Below are positions 13,062-24,599 of a stretch of 64,000 nucleotides of DNA, piece after piece. Each line of letters opens with the position of its first letter. Positions within the stretch are counted from its first letter, which is position 1. The translations under genes and the position numbers were made by a program. This DNA is from Monocercomonoides exilis. Taxonomy: Eukaryota > Preaxostyla > Oxymonadida > Polymastigidae. Where the stretch lies: the NCBI GenBank assembly GCA_001643675.2, contig LSRY02000001.1:2222501-2286500 (forward strand), written 5' to 3'. Under the pieces are notes generated by a model. It saw nothing but the letters and a program-made list of their open reading frames with translations. It had not been told where the DNA came from and did not search any database.

Positions 13062-13785
13062 CCAAACTGTTTTCTTTTCATTTTGTGACTCAAAAATCAA
13101 GCCTTTCTTTTTTCTGTATATTTCTATAAATTTCTTTAATTTTCTATTTCTTCTTTTCTTTTTCTTTTTCTCATTCTTTTTTTGAAACTCGAAAATAAAG
13201 TTTTTTTTTTCAATTTTTATTCATTTGGCAAAATGTCAAATAATTAATGAATAATGCAGAATCATGCTTTTGTTTCATTTTTCAAAAAAAGAAAAACTTA
13301 AATTTTTGAGAAGAATATTAGAGAAATACAGATGAAATATTTCTTTTCTAACAATAAAAATGGGTCACGGTCATATCTATTTTGATTTAAACCTCACTTT
13401 GTACCAAATTTGTTCTGCTTCCGGTTTTCAATGGGTATAACCTAATAAGACTGTAGAAAAAAATGAATTGAAAACTGTTCCATTATTATAAGAAATTTAG
13501 AAATTTGAAAAAAAGCATGATATGAAATGAAAAACATGAAAAAAACACGTGAAAGGTTTGAGAGAGATTATTGTCTTTATTTTTGAATACAGTCAATAAG
13601 TTTAGAGTTGAACAGAATTGTCCGTGCTAGTGAGGAAGTTTTGATATTTTTCATGAAAATTAGAACAAAATATCATTCATTGAATTATGGAAATGAGCTC
13701 TTTCGAGCAGAAAGAGAAAAAAAAACGATTTTCACAAGATACACGAATTCAGGAATTATTTCAGAAACATGAAAAATAAAAAGAT
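13062..13785. other. AT-rich intergenic region
   Basis: Poly-T/poly-A rich spacer with AATAAA at 13193. No protein-like frame, tRNA or repeat was recognised. Confidence 0.5.
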
Positions 13786-14870
13786 GTGGCTGAGGATGTT
13801 GAAGAAAGAGGAATAAGCTCTGCAACTGAAGAAAAAAAACAAATATCGTTTGTTTTATTGAGCAGTTCTGTGCATAAGTTATTTGTTTATTGTTCGAGAA
13901 GACCCGTCACCAACACTTCGAGATGTTTCAGTGCAGATGCGAGCAGACGATGGGTTGTTGAATGCATCAGTGAGATAATACAAGCACTGTTTGTCATTGT
14001 CCTCCTCATGTGCACACAGAAAGGTCTTTTTGCACGAAGATATGAAGCCTGGTGATAAATTGAATCTGCCAGCGAAAAGAGTCTAGATCTCGTTTCAAGC
14101 AACTCTAATTGTTCAACTTTCTAATTCTTCTTCTTCTGTTTATTCAGCGACAAATGAAGGATTGAGGCGAGATTAATTCTGAGCTGAGGTATCTTTTTCA
14201 CATGTCTGTATGATTTCAATTACGCTGTATCCATCGCAAAGAGGGAACAGAGATCTGGGCTCCACACAAGTTGTCTCACTTTTATCGATGTGTGGAAGCA
14301 AAGCTGGGCTGTGCAATAAGACGGAATGCAGACTGGGCGATTAAGCGCATGATGCTTTAGACTCCAACAAAGATGGCTCTGAACCATGGAAAACAAACAA
14401 AAAGATGCTGAAACTGATTCAGGAGGCAAAGTGAGTGTAGCCGAAAAAACTGAGGAACGAAAGAAACAAGCAACAGATGAACAGGATCAATGAAGAAGCT
14501 GGGAAGTTTTATTTACATATCTTTGATCCAACCACGAAGGCGAAGACCACAAAGATGATTATCTGCTCGTCACGGAAGATGCCAATTCTCAAAATGCTGT
14601 TTGGTGATGGGCTTTTTTCTCTTCTCTCAGTGTAATCTGGCGCAAGCTCCTCTGAAACGGCTTGCAAGCCGAAAAGAGAAGACGAACTGCTGTTGAGCGA
14701 CCTGGAGTCATTCATAGACGGCTGCCTGATGCTGAACCTGCACATTTGAATGATAGTGGTGGAGGAGAATATCACAAGTTTTTGACATGAGCGCAATTCA
14801 ATTAACAATTCAGCAGAAAACTTCACGAAAGATGGCTACTGAAACTGTATCTTTTTCTTTTTCTTTAATA
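13786..14870 (+). pseudogene. Decayed GC-richer locus, family unknown
   Basis: Base composition rises above the flanks and short protein-like segments occur in changing frames on the plus strand: DVEERGISSATEEKK near 13795, KVSVAEKTEERKKQATDEQ near 14430, EDHKDDYLLVTEDANSQNA near 14545 and EDELLLSDLESFIDGCLML near 14680. Stops and frame changes separate them. No domain is recognised. It resembles the other relic loci in this window (22-24, 36.7-37.7 and 57.5-60.2 kb). A run of small exons cannot be excluded but would need many introns without visible splice sites. Confidence 0.35.
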
Positions 14871-15117
14871 AAGCTTCTCTCTTTCTTATCACTTCAGGCA
14901 TCTTTTTTATTTTCATAATCATTTCTCTCTTCATTTACAAAATTCATCTTCATTGAATCATATATATCCGCTTCCTCTCAAATTAAAAAATATTCTTAAA
15001 GTTGCCATTATTTCTTGTTCTATTGGTATCCTGCATTCTGTGTAATTTTTTCCTCCTTCATTTTCTCGTTTTTCGTTTTCCTTTCACTCACACAGCAGCT
15101 GGAGAAGGTGGTTTTAC

Positions 15118-16351
15118 TCACCGAAAATGTGCTGGCAGGGGCAGATTGGGCGAATGAGATGCACCCGCCATTGGTGGCATTCTGTTGGTGTTGTGGAGCT
15201 GAGTTGAAGCTGGTGATGGTGCAGTCGGCGAGGGAGAGGCAGAGGGCAGGGAAGGTGGCATAGTAGAGGACACAGTTGGCGGGGTGGCTGAGGAGGTGAT
15301 GTGGGCGATGCTGGAGGAGTTGAGGGTGAGTGGAGCGGTGAGGGAGGTGAGGTGGAAGATGCTTCGGCTGATGGTGAGTTGGGTGATTGCATTGTCACTG
15401 AAAAATACATCATTGCCTTTGCCATTAGTTGCGGTGTTGCCATCGAAGAAACAAAACGAGATGAATTTTATTCCATTCATCCAAGAATAAGTTGAATAGA
15501 AATAATGGCAGCACCTCCATAATTGACAGAGGCAGTCAATTTGTTATCTATGAACTGACAATCATTGATTGAAAATTGATTTGGCTTGTTGGTTGGAGGC
15601 CAACGAAATGTGAGTGAACCGGTTGAATCACCACCAGAATTTGAGATGCACTTGCATTTGGAAAACAAGAATTGACCGTTTGACGGAAAACCGCCAATCG
15701 CAAAATACCAACCAGTTCCGCACCAGTTTGTGATTGAACAACTTTCCACTCTATTTTTAGAAACGTAATAATTGGAATTTGATTGAGGAAACCCAACATA
15801 AGCAGCTCCTCCGTGTCTCGCCTGGCAGTTCAAAAAGTTGGATTTTGAAAAATTGACTTTTAACAAATATATGCAGTATAGTGCGCCTTCTTCACCATTA
15901 CCTGTGCATGAACAATTGTTGAATGAACAAGAAGTGATTGTGAGATTTGCATTTGTACAACTAACATAAAGTGCACCACCATAACTTGATCCACCAGTTG
16001 AATCATTCCATTCGCACCACTCAAAAAGATAACTGTTCAATTCAGAAAAAGCCAATCTTCCAGATTTCAATTTATGAGTTTCATTTCCAATATGCACCAC
16101 AGCAGCATTTGATGAAGGGCGTGTTTGGTGCAGGAAAGAGGAGTTGAAGGCGCAGAGAGAAGTGGATTGGCTGTTGAGGGAAGTAATGATTGATCATTTG
16201 ATAGTGTTCTGAATGTGTCGGAAGAGAAATCTGTTGATGAAGACACGAGAGAATAAATAAATGCGATCAAATTAATTATATATCTGTTTGCGAGTAATCC
16301 TGAGGATGAAGAAAGATAAAAACATGGATCAACAAAAGGCAAAATGTTCAT
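15118..16351 (-). pseudogene. Right-handed beta-helix (polymorphic-repeat) surface protein, frame-broken
   Basis: Minus-strand segments carry Gly/Asn/Cys-rich beta-helix repeats: GGSSYGGALYVSCTNANL, CSFNNCSCTGNGEEGALY, NFLNCQARHGGAAYVGF, CQFIDNKLTASVNYGGAA, then MNGIKFISFCFFDGNTAT and GNDVFF. These are typical of secreted or surface pectin-lyase-fold proteins in metamonads. At 15490-15500 the frame changes inside GCCATTATTTC; one extra T would join GGAA to the WMNGIKF block. A second change near 16100-16160 separates the upstream Ser-rich segment (16351-16130) from VVHIGNETHKLKSGRLAF. Adhesion or surface display is inferred from the fold; no signal peptide is secure. Similar genes occur in the palindrome and at 60.3-61.2 kb. 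Confidence 0.6.
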
Positions 16352-17450
16352 AGAATTTGGAACTGTAAGAAAATTGTGTAATTTGCAAAATTAGAAGATA
16401 AATATCGAAAAAGTTAAATTTGTTAAAAATAGAAATGTTTAATATTCGATGCGAAATCTTGAAAAATAACCATACATACTTTTTAAAATTCAGTGTTTTA
16501 TATATTTCTTGTTCATGATTTTAAACATTGTTTTTCAGCAAGGTGAAAAATGAAAAACAACATTGTTTGAAAATTGCAGTTGCTTAAAACAAAAAAAGCA
16601 GTAATTACCTTATGAGTGCTGAACAAAATGGCACAGAAGTTGTTGTTGATGTTACAGTTATTAAGAAACAGTTTGCAATTGCGAAGAAATAAACTAAAAA
16701 TTTGATGAAGCTTTTATGATTTGTATATTGGGAAAATTGAATTTCTAATTGCAGCATTCATTCAAACTCTCATTATTTAACTCACATTTTCGATTACAAA
16801 AGTTAGAACAGCATTTGAAACGAATAATCGAATTGTTCTTTTTTTCGAAGTTGATTATTGAAAGATCAAAATTTTTGCAAAAAGAGAATCAAAAGAAACT
16901 TCAGTATTTCATATCAATCTATCATGCTAATAATTTTTTGTAATCTTTTTTCATGTTTTGAACATTTAATACAAAATAGGACGAAGATTTTAAAAATAAG
17001 CAAGTTAATTCAAATAAACAGCGGATATTTTAAATAACCCCCACAATTATTAATTATTTTTTCTATTTGAATAATTTGATTCAATCTGCGTTGAATCTTA
17101 CAACTATCTATGTTTTTTCTTTGATAAGAAACAATAAGAAAATTTGAGTTTGACAACATAAATATTCAAATAGTTCCAAAATTAATTCCCACAATGTTGC
17201 AAATCATATCAATCAGTCTTGCTTTATTCGCTCTTTTGCTCAAAAACATCAACTTAACGTTAAAATTAAAAAAGAACAGAACACAAATATAATAAAATTT
17301 CATCAAAAAATAAAAATAAAACACACAAAACAGAAGGAAAAAAAACGCTCGAAAACAGAAACAAGAACAGAAGATTGAGGGTTTAAAAGATGCAAAATTG
17401 AATTGTGTGAAAGCAAATTCTTTGTTGCAGAGAAACACGAACGATAAGCT
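16352..17450. other. AT-rich intergenic region
   Basis: Contains A/T runs, stops in every frame and no recognised repeat. It separates the beta-helix gene from the 3' end of the Rab7-like gene, both on the minus strand. Confidence 0.5.
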
Positions 17451-18250
17451 TCAACTCCAACACATAGTTCTGTTTGGTTTGACATCCGCTTGAATTTTCA
17501 CAACCTGTTGGCCGTCGTCACTTTCAATGGCTTTTCTTCTTAAAACCGTTCGAATAATATCAAGAAACACTTGTTTGACGATCATGTTGTCTTTCGCTGA
17601 AATTTCGAAATGCTCCGTATTGCCCTTTGACTCGCACCACTCCTCAGCTTTCCTAGCGGACACAGCTCTCAATTCTTCGAGGTCAATCTTGTTTCCGATA
17701 ACAAAAAATGGAAAATGCTTCGGCACTTGAGGATCACCCAAGCGCAGAAATTCGTCTCTCCAATATTCTAGTTTAACAAACGATTCTGGTGAAGTCACAT
17801 CGTAAACAAGGATGCACACATCCACCTCGTTGCAATACAATCTCAAAAGAGATCGATATATGTCGAATCCACCTGCTGATTTAAAACAAAAAAAATTCCC
17901 AGATATTTTGAATAAATAGAATAAATCATTTGTTTTGAACTGATGATAAAAGATAGAGCAAACATGAGTCAATTATTTCGAGGATCACAATCCTTCCATC
18001 AACAACAACTTCCTGCACATTGCAACATCAATCAAAATTTTCACAAATTGATGGGAAAAAATCGTTCATTCCATATGTTTGCTTCAAATGCTAAATGAAT
18101 CTGGTAAACCTTTTTCACACAATCATCACGGATTGACAAGAATCTATTATCAAATTTATCATGAACAAATTGATAAAACAAAGATGTTTTCCCGACTCCA
18201 TATTCGCCAAGCGCAATAACCTTTAATGAAACAGGCCCAGTTGACATCAT
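17451..18250 (-). CDS. Rab7-like small GTPase, three exons
   Basis: Exons 18250-18110, 18012-17964 and 17875-17451 join in phase into 204 residues ending at TGA. G1 is GEYGVGKTS, G4 is GNKID and G5 is SAKD. The effector region VSLKVIALGEYGVGKTSLF, the segment EVVVDGRIVILEIID and YWRDEFLRLGDPQVPKHF match Rab7 (compare SWRDEFL...). Introns are 97 and 88 nt. The G3 motif reads DSSGG where Rab proteins have DTAGQ, so the Gln that normally helps GTP hydrolysis is Gly; this assumes acceptor CAG at 17876. The C-terminus ends MCWS instead of a double-Cys prenylation motif. The family acts in late endosome and lysosome traffic; this copy may be a constitutively active or atypical paralogue. It lies just upstream of a pogo element, and its start codon is about 200 bp from that insertion. 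Confidence 0.85.
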
Positions 18251-18540
18251 CCCCGCGCTGCTCTCGAAAACTCACTCTTTCTTTTTTTCAATTCACACAC
18301 AAAAAATTAGTTATGGTGCTCATTTCGAAAACAATTTTTGAACTCCTTTTTAACAAGATGTTGCTATTGACTAAAAAAAAATTTTTTTTGATTTTCTTTT
18401 ATTCTTTCTATTAGAGAAAAATCATTTCGCATCAAATAAGACATTGTGTGAATTTTAAACTTAGACTTTTTTAATTTAGGTTTGAAATGAGAAAAATTTA
18501 TTTTCAAGCAATCATGTTTTTATTATGAAAATTGAAATGA

Positions 18541-20134
18541 TCAATAATAAACATTATCAATGAATTCTCTTTTAACAATTTTTCTGGAATTTTTCTGCTT
18601 TGATTCATCATCCAAAATATCATCATTTAAAATGTGGGATTTATTAAATCTTCTTTTTTTGGGCTTTTCAGCTGCGAAAAGAATTTTTTCTTCGTTTTCT
18701 TTTTTCTTTTCTTTTCTTTTCATATCTTCTTTCATTTCCTTTTCTTTTTTCCATTCTTCAAGCAATTTTTGTTCAGTGAAAATATTCCAAAAAAATCTAA
18801 CCTGTGTGTTATCTTTTTCAATGTCACTGAAGTTACCTTTGGAAGTGTTGATAATACTGAATGCCACTCGTTTGAAAGCACGCCGCTTTTCTTGAACGAA
18901 GAAACAACAGTTGCAGGAAGTAATGCTGTCTGAAGAGCTTGTGGAAGAACGTTGGAAATGGCCTCACGTCGAAGAGAAATGGAAGAATCTGGAGGCACAG
19001 AGTAAAGAGAGTTGATGCATTTTTTGAGGACAGCAAACACACCACGATCAAGAGGTTGTGTGATGTGTGAACTGTGTGGAATAAAAGTGACGACGTCAAT
19101 GTTGTTATCAGCAAATTTCTGCCATATGTCAGGCTGAGCCCGAGAAGAGTGAGAATTTAAAAGAAGAAGACATCTCCCATTAATTTTCATTAATATTTTC
19201 CTTCTTTCAATGATTCCAGTTAATAAAACCTCTTCTGCGTATCTTTGAAATATGCTTTCCGTCATCCATCCATCGTTGTTATCCCAAACATCAATGAATG
19301 CGCTCAGAAAAACTCGCGTTTCATATGGTTATTTGTGGCATGGCCACAACACAACGCTTTCGAGAGATTATCCATCTGAAGCAGCTGTTACAACCAAAGT
19401 GGCATTTGGCATGTTTGCAGGTGTTGTATGAAATCCAGCTGGGACTCCTGAATGGTGAATCACCAGAGTTTTGAAGGAATCAGATAAGCGGAGTGAAAAA
19501 TAATCAGTGTTAAAGATCAAAGAAGGAGAATAATGATGTTAATTATGAAGATTTTGCAGAAGCTCCTAAAAGGGAAAAAGAGCTTGTTAGTTGGAGAACG
19601 AAAGACGTTGGTTATCCACATTTCTGAGCATGGACACTTTGAGCTCTGAATTTCTTTTTCGTAAAATAAGGATGTGCTTTGGACACACTGGCGTTTTCAT
19701 CAACATCAGTTTCTGATCGTCTTTTTTTGTCGGAAAGAACGGATTCCATCTGAAACATATTTATAATTATAAACGAAAGATAAATAAATGTGAAATCAAA
19801 CTAATTCTCTTGTTCTCTTTGCATTTAAACTTGTTCCGGATAAACTTTCGATTTTAATAACTCCAACAATTATATTTTTGTCCTCTTCATTGAATAGTTC
19901 TGGCCTGCCAGGTTTTGCAACAGCTCTGCCGCTTTCAATTGCTGAAACTGCTCTAATTATTGCTGAACGAGAGAACTCTTTGGTATTTATTGCATCAACG
20001 ATTCTGACATGTCCATCAACAACAATACGTGCCATGCGTTCTAATCGATTTTCAATTCTTCGATATTCAAATGACATCATTTTTTCTCGAAGAATTAACT
20101 GTCCACGTTCTTTTTTATTTTTAACAACACTCAT
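18541..20134 (-). CDS. pogo/Tigger transposase, copy 1, read through TAA/TAG
   Basis: Exon A (20134-19802) encodes a basic helix-turn-helix N-terminus with GRPELFNEEDKNIIV. A 52-nt intron (19801-19750, GTTTGA...TTCAG) follows. The catalytic core runs in one minus-strand frame from about 19600 to 18740: SLIFNTDYFS (first Asp, pogo IFNxDE), ATLVVTAASDG, WDNNDGWMT, RCLLLLNSHSSRAQP (second catalytic position; Asn where Asp is usual) and IPHSSHITQPLDRGVFAVLK. The frame contains five stop-like codons, TAA at 19587, 19539, 19368 and 19329 and TAG at 19566, all in phase, and no TGA. It ends, after a small intron near 18780-18830, at TGA 18541. One indel near 19625 separates the MESVLSDKK exon from the core frame. 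Either Gln is read at TAA/TAG or the copy is dead. The Asp-to-Asn change argues for inactivity. Confidence 0.7.
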
Positions 20135-20219
20135 AACAAAAAAATTCTGGTAATGATCATTTTTTATTTTTAAAAAAAAATTTTTTTTGTAATGAAAAAA
20201 AATTAAAAAAAATATTTTC

Positions 20220-20348
20220 GATTAAATTCTAACTTAGTCAGCCCCGTTGCTATTACCTAATCTCCTCAGGGGAGGCACTTATCAGAGATGGAGGAGCTAA
20301 CCCCCCCATCTCCCCTCCCCATCAGAGATTAGGTATAGTAATTTAATC
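20220..20348. repeat. GC-rich hairpin nested in pogo element 1
   Basis: GATTAAATT at 20220 and AATTTAATC ending at 20348 are inverted, as are CTATTACCTAATCTC and GAGATTAGGTATAG. Between them lies a GC-rich core with runs of C and GGGGAGG. It sits in a very AT-rich element and recurs at 63060-63186. Confidence 0.65.
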
Positions 20349-20480
20349 AAGAATTTCAGTCATTGATTTTTCCTTACATACTGAAAACAATATAAAAAAT
20401 ATAAAAAGTGGGAAAAATCAACTTATTATTAAAAAAAAAGTCCGGGTTTTTAAAAAAGTTCGGGTTAATAAATCACACTA

Positions 20481-21509
20481 TACAAGTTCACAGTTTTATT
20501 TATTATTCTTCTGTTTAACGGAAAAAACGAAATATTTATTATTTATTCCGGTTAGAAATTTCTTTTGGAGGATCCATTTTTTATGGTTTAATCCATGAAT
20601 TAATTGCAAAAAAAATTCATGATGAGATTTCATATAAGCATTTGAAAAATAATGACAAATATTACAAAACTTAAAAAATTGTAGAATGATATGTTATTCA
20701 CATCATAACTTTCATCAGACTTTTTTCAAATTTCAATTGAATATTTAAATTGAGGTATTTTTGAATTAATCAAAAAAAATAGCCCTTATTCACAAAGTTG
20801 TTCAACTTTTAAAAGTGTTTTGATATTAACAAAATTTATTTTCCAAATAAAAATTTCCAAAATGGGTAATTCTTTTTGAAAAGTTACATATGTTTAATTT
20901 TCAAATAAGTTATATATTTCTAATTCTGCTCAAATTTCTGTTTCCACTCACATATCTCTCATGAATGTGTTATATAGCATTATCAAGAAATAGATTCCAC
21001 TTAAGTTAAGTTTGTAATTTGTTAACAAAATATTTAATAAAATATGTTATTTTTAATTTATATGAAAATTAAACATTTGTGACTTTTCTTAAAGAATCAC
21101 GCAAATATCAATTTGTTAACAGTCGATTTTGAGAAACAAAACCCAAAAAAATTATTTTATAAAGAATAAAAAATATTTTCGTTATCGAAGAGTGTTGATG
21201 AAAGATCACTTGTAAAATAATTATGCCTTTTTGTTAAGTGAATTGTAATTTTTATAGGTTCACTAGAAGGAACATTATGCCTTTATTCATTTTACAGATT
21301 CGAAAAAATATTGTATGTGATAATATAGAAATACAATCAATGTTCCACCATTTCTTAATCATATTTTATAAAATTGAGTATTTTTTCAAAAATATTTAAA
21401 GTTTAAAATATGTTTTTGGCTGTGTGTTGGAAAGTGATGATAATACAGGTGATTTTTTTTTTGCAATCATCAGAAAAGATCAAAAATAGAATTGATAAAT
21501 AAAACACTA
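20481..21509. other. AT-rich non-coding stretch
   Basis: Highly AT-rich, with stops in all frames. No gene, RNA or repeat boundary was recognised apart from the adjoining pogo end and foldback element. Confidence 0.5.
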
Positions 21510-21867
21510 CAGATATCGCATAAAATACCGGACAAAATCGATATCTCAATAACTGCAAGAGGAATAATTCTATTAATTTTCCTCAAAATATATCACATCT
21601 ATTCAAACTCATTTGATATACAAAACTTTCAAAACTGCTTCATTTATGCTCAGAAATATCAATTTTTGAAATTTCTGAGAAATAGTATTTTGAGTTTCTC
21701 CTAGATTTCGATATATATTTTTTCTGAGCCCAAACGAAGCTATCATGAAAGTCTTGTATCTCAAATGAGTTTGTATAGATGAGATATATTTTGAGGAAAA
21801 ATAATAGAGTTATTCCTCTTGCAGTTATTGAGATATCGATCTTGTCCGGTATTTAATGCTATATCTG
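21510..21867. repeat. Foldback element (115-bp inverted arms)
   Basis: The arms 21510-21625 and about 21752-21867 are inverted copies (for example ACCGGACAAAATCGATATC on the left and GATATCGATCTTGTCCGGT on the right) with about 90% identity, separated by about 125 bp. Outer ends read CAGATAT...ATATCTG. It looks like a MITE or snapback element; no target duplication is obvious and it has no coding capacity. Confidence 0.7.
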
Positions 21868-22081
21868 TTCCATCTTTGTTAGAAATATTTATTCATTGTT
21901 GTAATTCACTTTAAATGTTTCATTACTTTCATTTTCCTGTTCCAAAATGCAATTAAATCAGACTTTGTTAAATAAATTATAATATGATTAAGTTGTTTTG
22001 GATATAAAAATGAAATATTGAAGGAAATAGAGAAGGAGATTAACACAGAATTTGTCATAATTCTACAATAGTTCATTCAGA

Positions 22082-24057
22082 ATGGCGATTAATGAAGCGA
22101 TCGAGTGGACTTACGAAAAAGCTGAACTTAATGAACAATATAATTCAGATACACGAGAGGAAGATTCCAGAGCTGAGCGAGAAGTTCAACGCAGGTGTGC
22201 AATGGCTGAAGAGGTCGCTGATAGAGATGAAGGAGAAGATGCGCCGTATTCAGCATAGCACGGAGATCAGCAGAGAAATCGACAGATTGCAAGCAAAGTC
22301 GGAGGTTCCACTTGCCATGTCTTCTTCACTGGCTTCTGCTGAAAGAGGAATGGTTCTGTCATTGATTTCGTTGATTATGCCGCTGTGGTTTTATTTGAAG
22401 CTTTAGAAGAAGTTAACAGAGATCATTAGTGATGGAAGTGCTGTGATACTTGGACCATCCCTGAATGGGAAGAGAGTTGTTGTGAAAGTGGGGAGAAGCA
22501 TGAGTGTTGTTGAAAAAGCAAATAGATCTTGCGTTAAAGAAGCGGAACTTGAAGAAAACGAAGGATTTGAATGGAGAGAATATACAGCGATCTGTTGGGG
22601 AGGTGAATTAGCTGGAAGAGCATGTGTTGAGTTGGGATTTTTACTGATGTTTTGAAGGCTGTGAAGAGGAGAATGCAGCAGGTTCAGAGCCTTTGCCAGC
22701 TGGATGCAAAGTGATGGAGCTGCCAATGTGCTCAGTGTCTGCGTTGCTAGATCAGATGGTGTGTGAAACTGCGCATATGCTCTAGATGCCTCTCACGCAA
22801 CAGTTGTTTGTTTAAATGCAGCTAAAGATAGAGCTGAAGTTTTCGCTGGTGTGTACGCTATCGATAATCCGGTGGATAGACAAAGACAAGATTGCAGCTG
22901 ATCTGAAAAAGGGAAAAGTCTTGGGTGGGAAAGGGTCGGGGAGCCGAGACATGGGTTTAGCCATTTTGTGCATACTTGGCTCTGAAGGAGCACGCGGAGC
23001 AAAAGAAGAGTAAGGCTGTGCGGTGGGTGATAATCTCCAATGTTGAGCTGTTTCTGAATGACATTGCAGAGATGTTGCTGTTTGGGAAACTTGTGCTTGA
23101 GGAGTTCAATGAAGATAATCTGTCATTCTTCTTGTTCTCCGACACGGTGCTTGAAAGGGCAGCGGAAAAAAAGATCAAGACAGATTTTGGGGGAGTTTTA
23201 GAAGATGCATTCAAAGATGGGAGTGACAAACGCGTTTGTGTTTCTGGGGATTCTGCTGAATAACAACTGGGCAGAAAGAAAGATGATGAAAGGATTCGAT
23301 GAAAACGTTGTATGACTATATATGTTCTGGTGATGCAGTGGCTTTTTCATCAACGATATCGGGTCCAGCACAAATTCAGAGCTGGGGTTTCTTTTTTCTC
23401 TCTGTGTGTGTGCTATCCACAAACGCAACAGGCGCTGTCGCAACAATTTTTCTGAAATGCATCCCATCTGTCGAGGTGCTTTCTGCCATCGTTTGCGTTT
23501 GTGCTGGAGGTGTTCCTGAGCAACGATTTCTTCACACAGTGCGTGCAGCTTCTGGATGTGTGCGATGCGGTCGAACGGCAGGCTACATTGACGGAGTCTG
23601 AGAACAGCGCAGTTGTGAAGACGGTGAGCCAGCACATTGCGCTGTTGAAGCCTGAACTGGACGACTGTGCGGGTGCTATTGGCGGGTGTCGGAAGGGGTT
23701 TCGGCTGGGCTGAAGTGGAGGGTTGAGGCAGTACAGCAAGCGGAGGGAAAGAAAAAAGGGCGGCGGGTACTGTTCCGGATGGTGAGGCTGCTGGTGGAGC
23801 TGGTGGAGCTGCAGCTGTGGAGGAATGAGGTGGAAGGAGTGATCTGCTTTGGGCTGCCGCTAGGGTACGGGCAGCGTGTGGTGCAGTTCCACGAGGTGAT
23901 GGTGTGGAAGAGGGAGTGCGAAGGATGTGATGCCTTGCCTTCGTCTTCTTCTTCTTTAGCAAAGTTAGTGAAGGTTCCGAGCGAGAAAGAAATGGAGATC
24001 AACTATATGCTGCTATTCTTTGAGTGTGATTTGGGTGTGATTGACTTTTATTTTTGA
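22082..24057 (+). pseudogene. Decayed GC-richer locus, helical protein fragments
   Basis: Plus-strand frame fragments change frame repeatedly: KIPELSEKFNAGVQWLKRS (22150), MRRIQHSTEISREIDRL (22230), VRWVIISNVELFLNDIAEM (23020), LLFGKLVLEEFNEDNLSFF (23075), TQCVQLLDVCDAVERQATL (23535), GRRVLFRMVRLLVELVELQ (23760) and the end at TGA 24055. Fragments are protein-like, helical and GC-richer than the surroundings, so this was once a coding gene of perhaps 600 residues. No domain is recognised. Frame changes and in-frame stops (both TAA/TAG and TGA) argue for a pseudogene, although a gene with many undetected indel errors is the alternative. Splice signals of the local type are scarce inside it. 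Confidence 0.4.
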
Positions 24058-24599
24058 TGACATTTTCATTGAAGTTTTCATATCCATCTTATTATCTTTT
24101 TTTTCACTTATTATTATTTTATCTCCTGTCAAAGTCACACGGATCATCTATTTTAGTATTTTTGAAAGAAACAAATACATTATTGACATATAAATTTGTT
24201 AAAAAAGGTTATGTATTTTTAAAAGAAATAAATGAAAAGAAGAAATACAGGAAGAAGAAGGAGGTGGAAAAGGATAAATAATAATAATTATAAAAATTTA
24301 GAGAAGCAGAAGAAAATATTGGAAATGAAGAATAATTAGAGGAAGAAGAAGGAGAAGAAGGAGAAGAAAAAGAAGAAGATGAACAAAGGAAGAAGATAAA
24401 AAAGAAGAAGAGATATATGAGTATTATTGCCCAAAGGCAGAGTAAGGCTGGGTTGTTTGAGAGGATGAATGAGATGGGGATGAAGAAAGCAGTGAAGAAG
24501 AACAGGCAAGACCGCATTATATGGGAATGGCCTATTTTCTGTGAAAATTATATATGAGGAATGTTAATAATATATATAATGTTTTCATGCATCAGAGAT
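24058..24599. other. AT-rich and purine-rich low-complexity spacer
   Basis: T-rich sequence to 24220, then AAGAAG/GAGAAG tracts to 24420. No supported gene. Confidence 0.5.

Larger units (their letters stand above)
18446..20478 (-). mobile_element. pogo/Tigger-type DNA transposon, copy 1
   Basis: A 2.03-kb element nearly identical to the copy at 61283-63316. The right end reads CGGGTTAATAAATCACAC followed by TA at 20479; the left terminal repeat (from about 18446) is degenerate, GTGTGAATTTTAAACTT. The second copy shows clean TA duplications and terminal repeats of the form GAGTGATTTATAAACCCG. The TA target and pogo-type transposase place it in the Tc1/mariner-pogo group. An internal GC-rich hairpin lies at 20220-20348. 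Confidence 0.8.
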
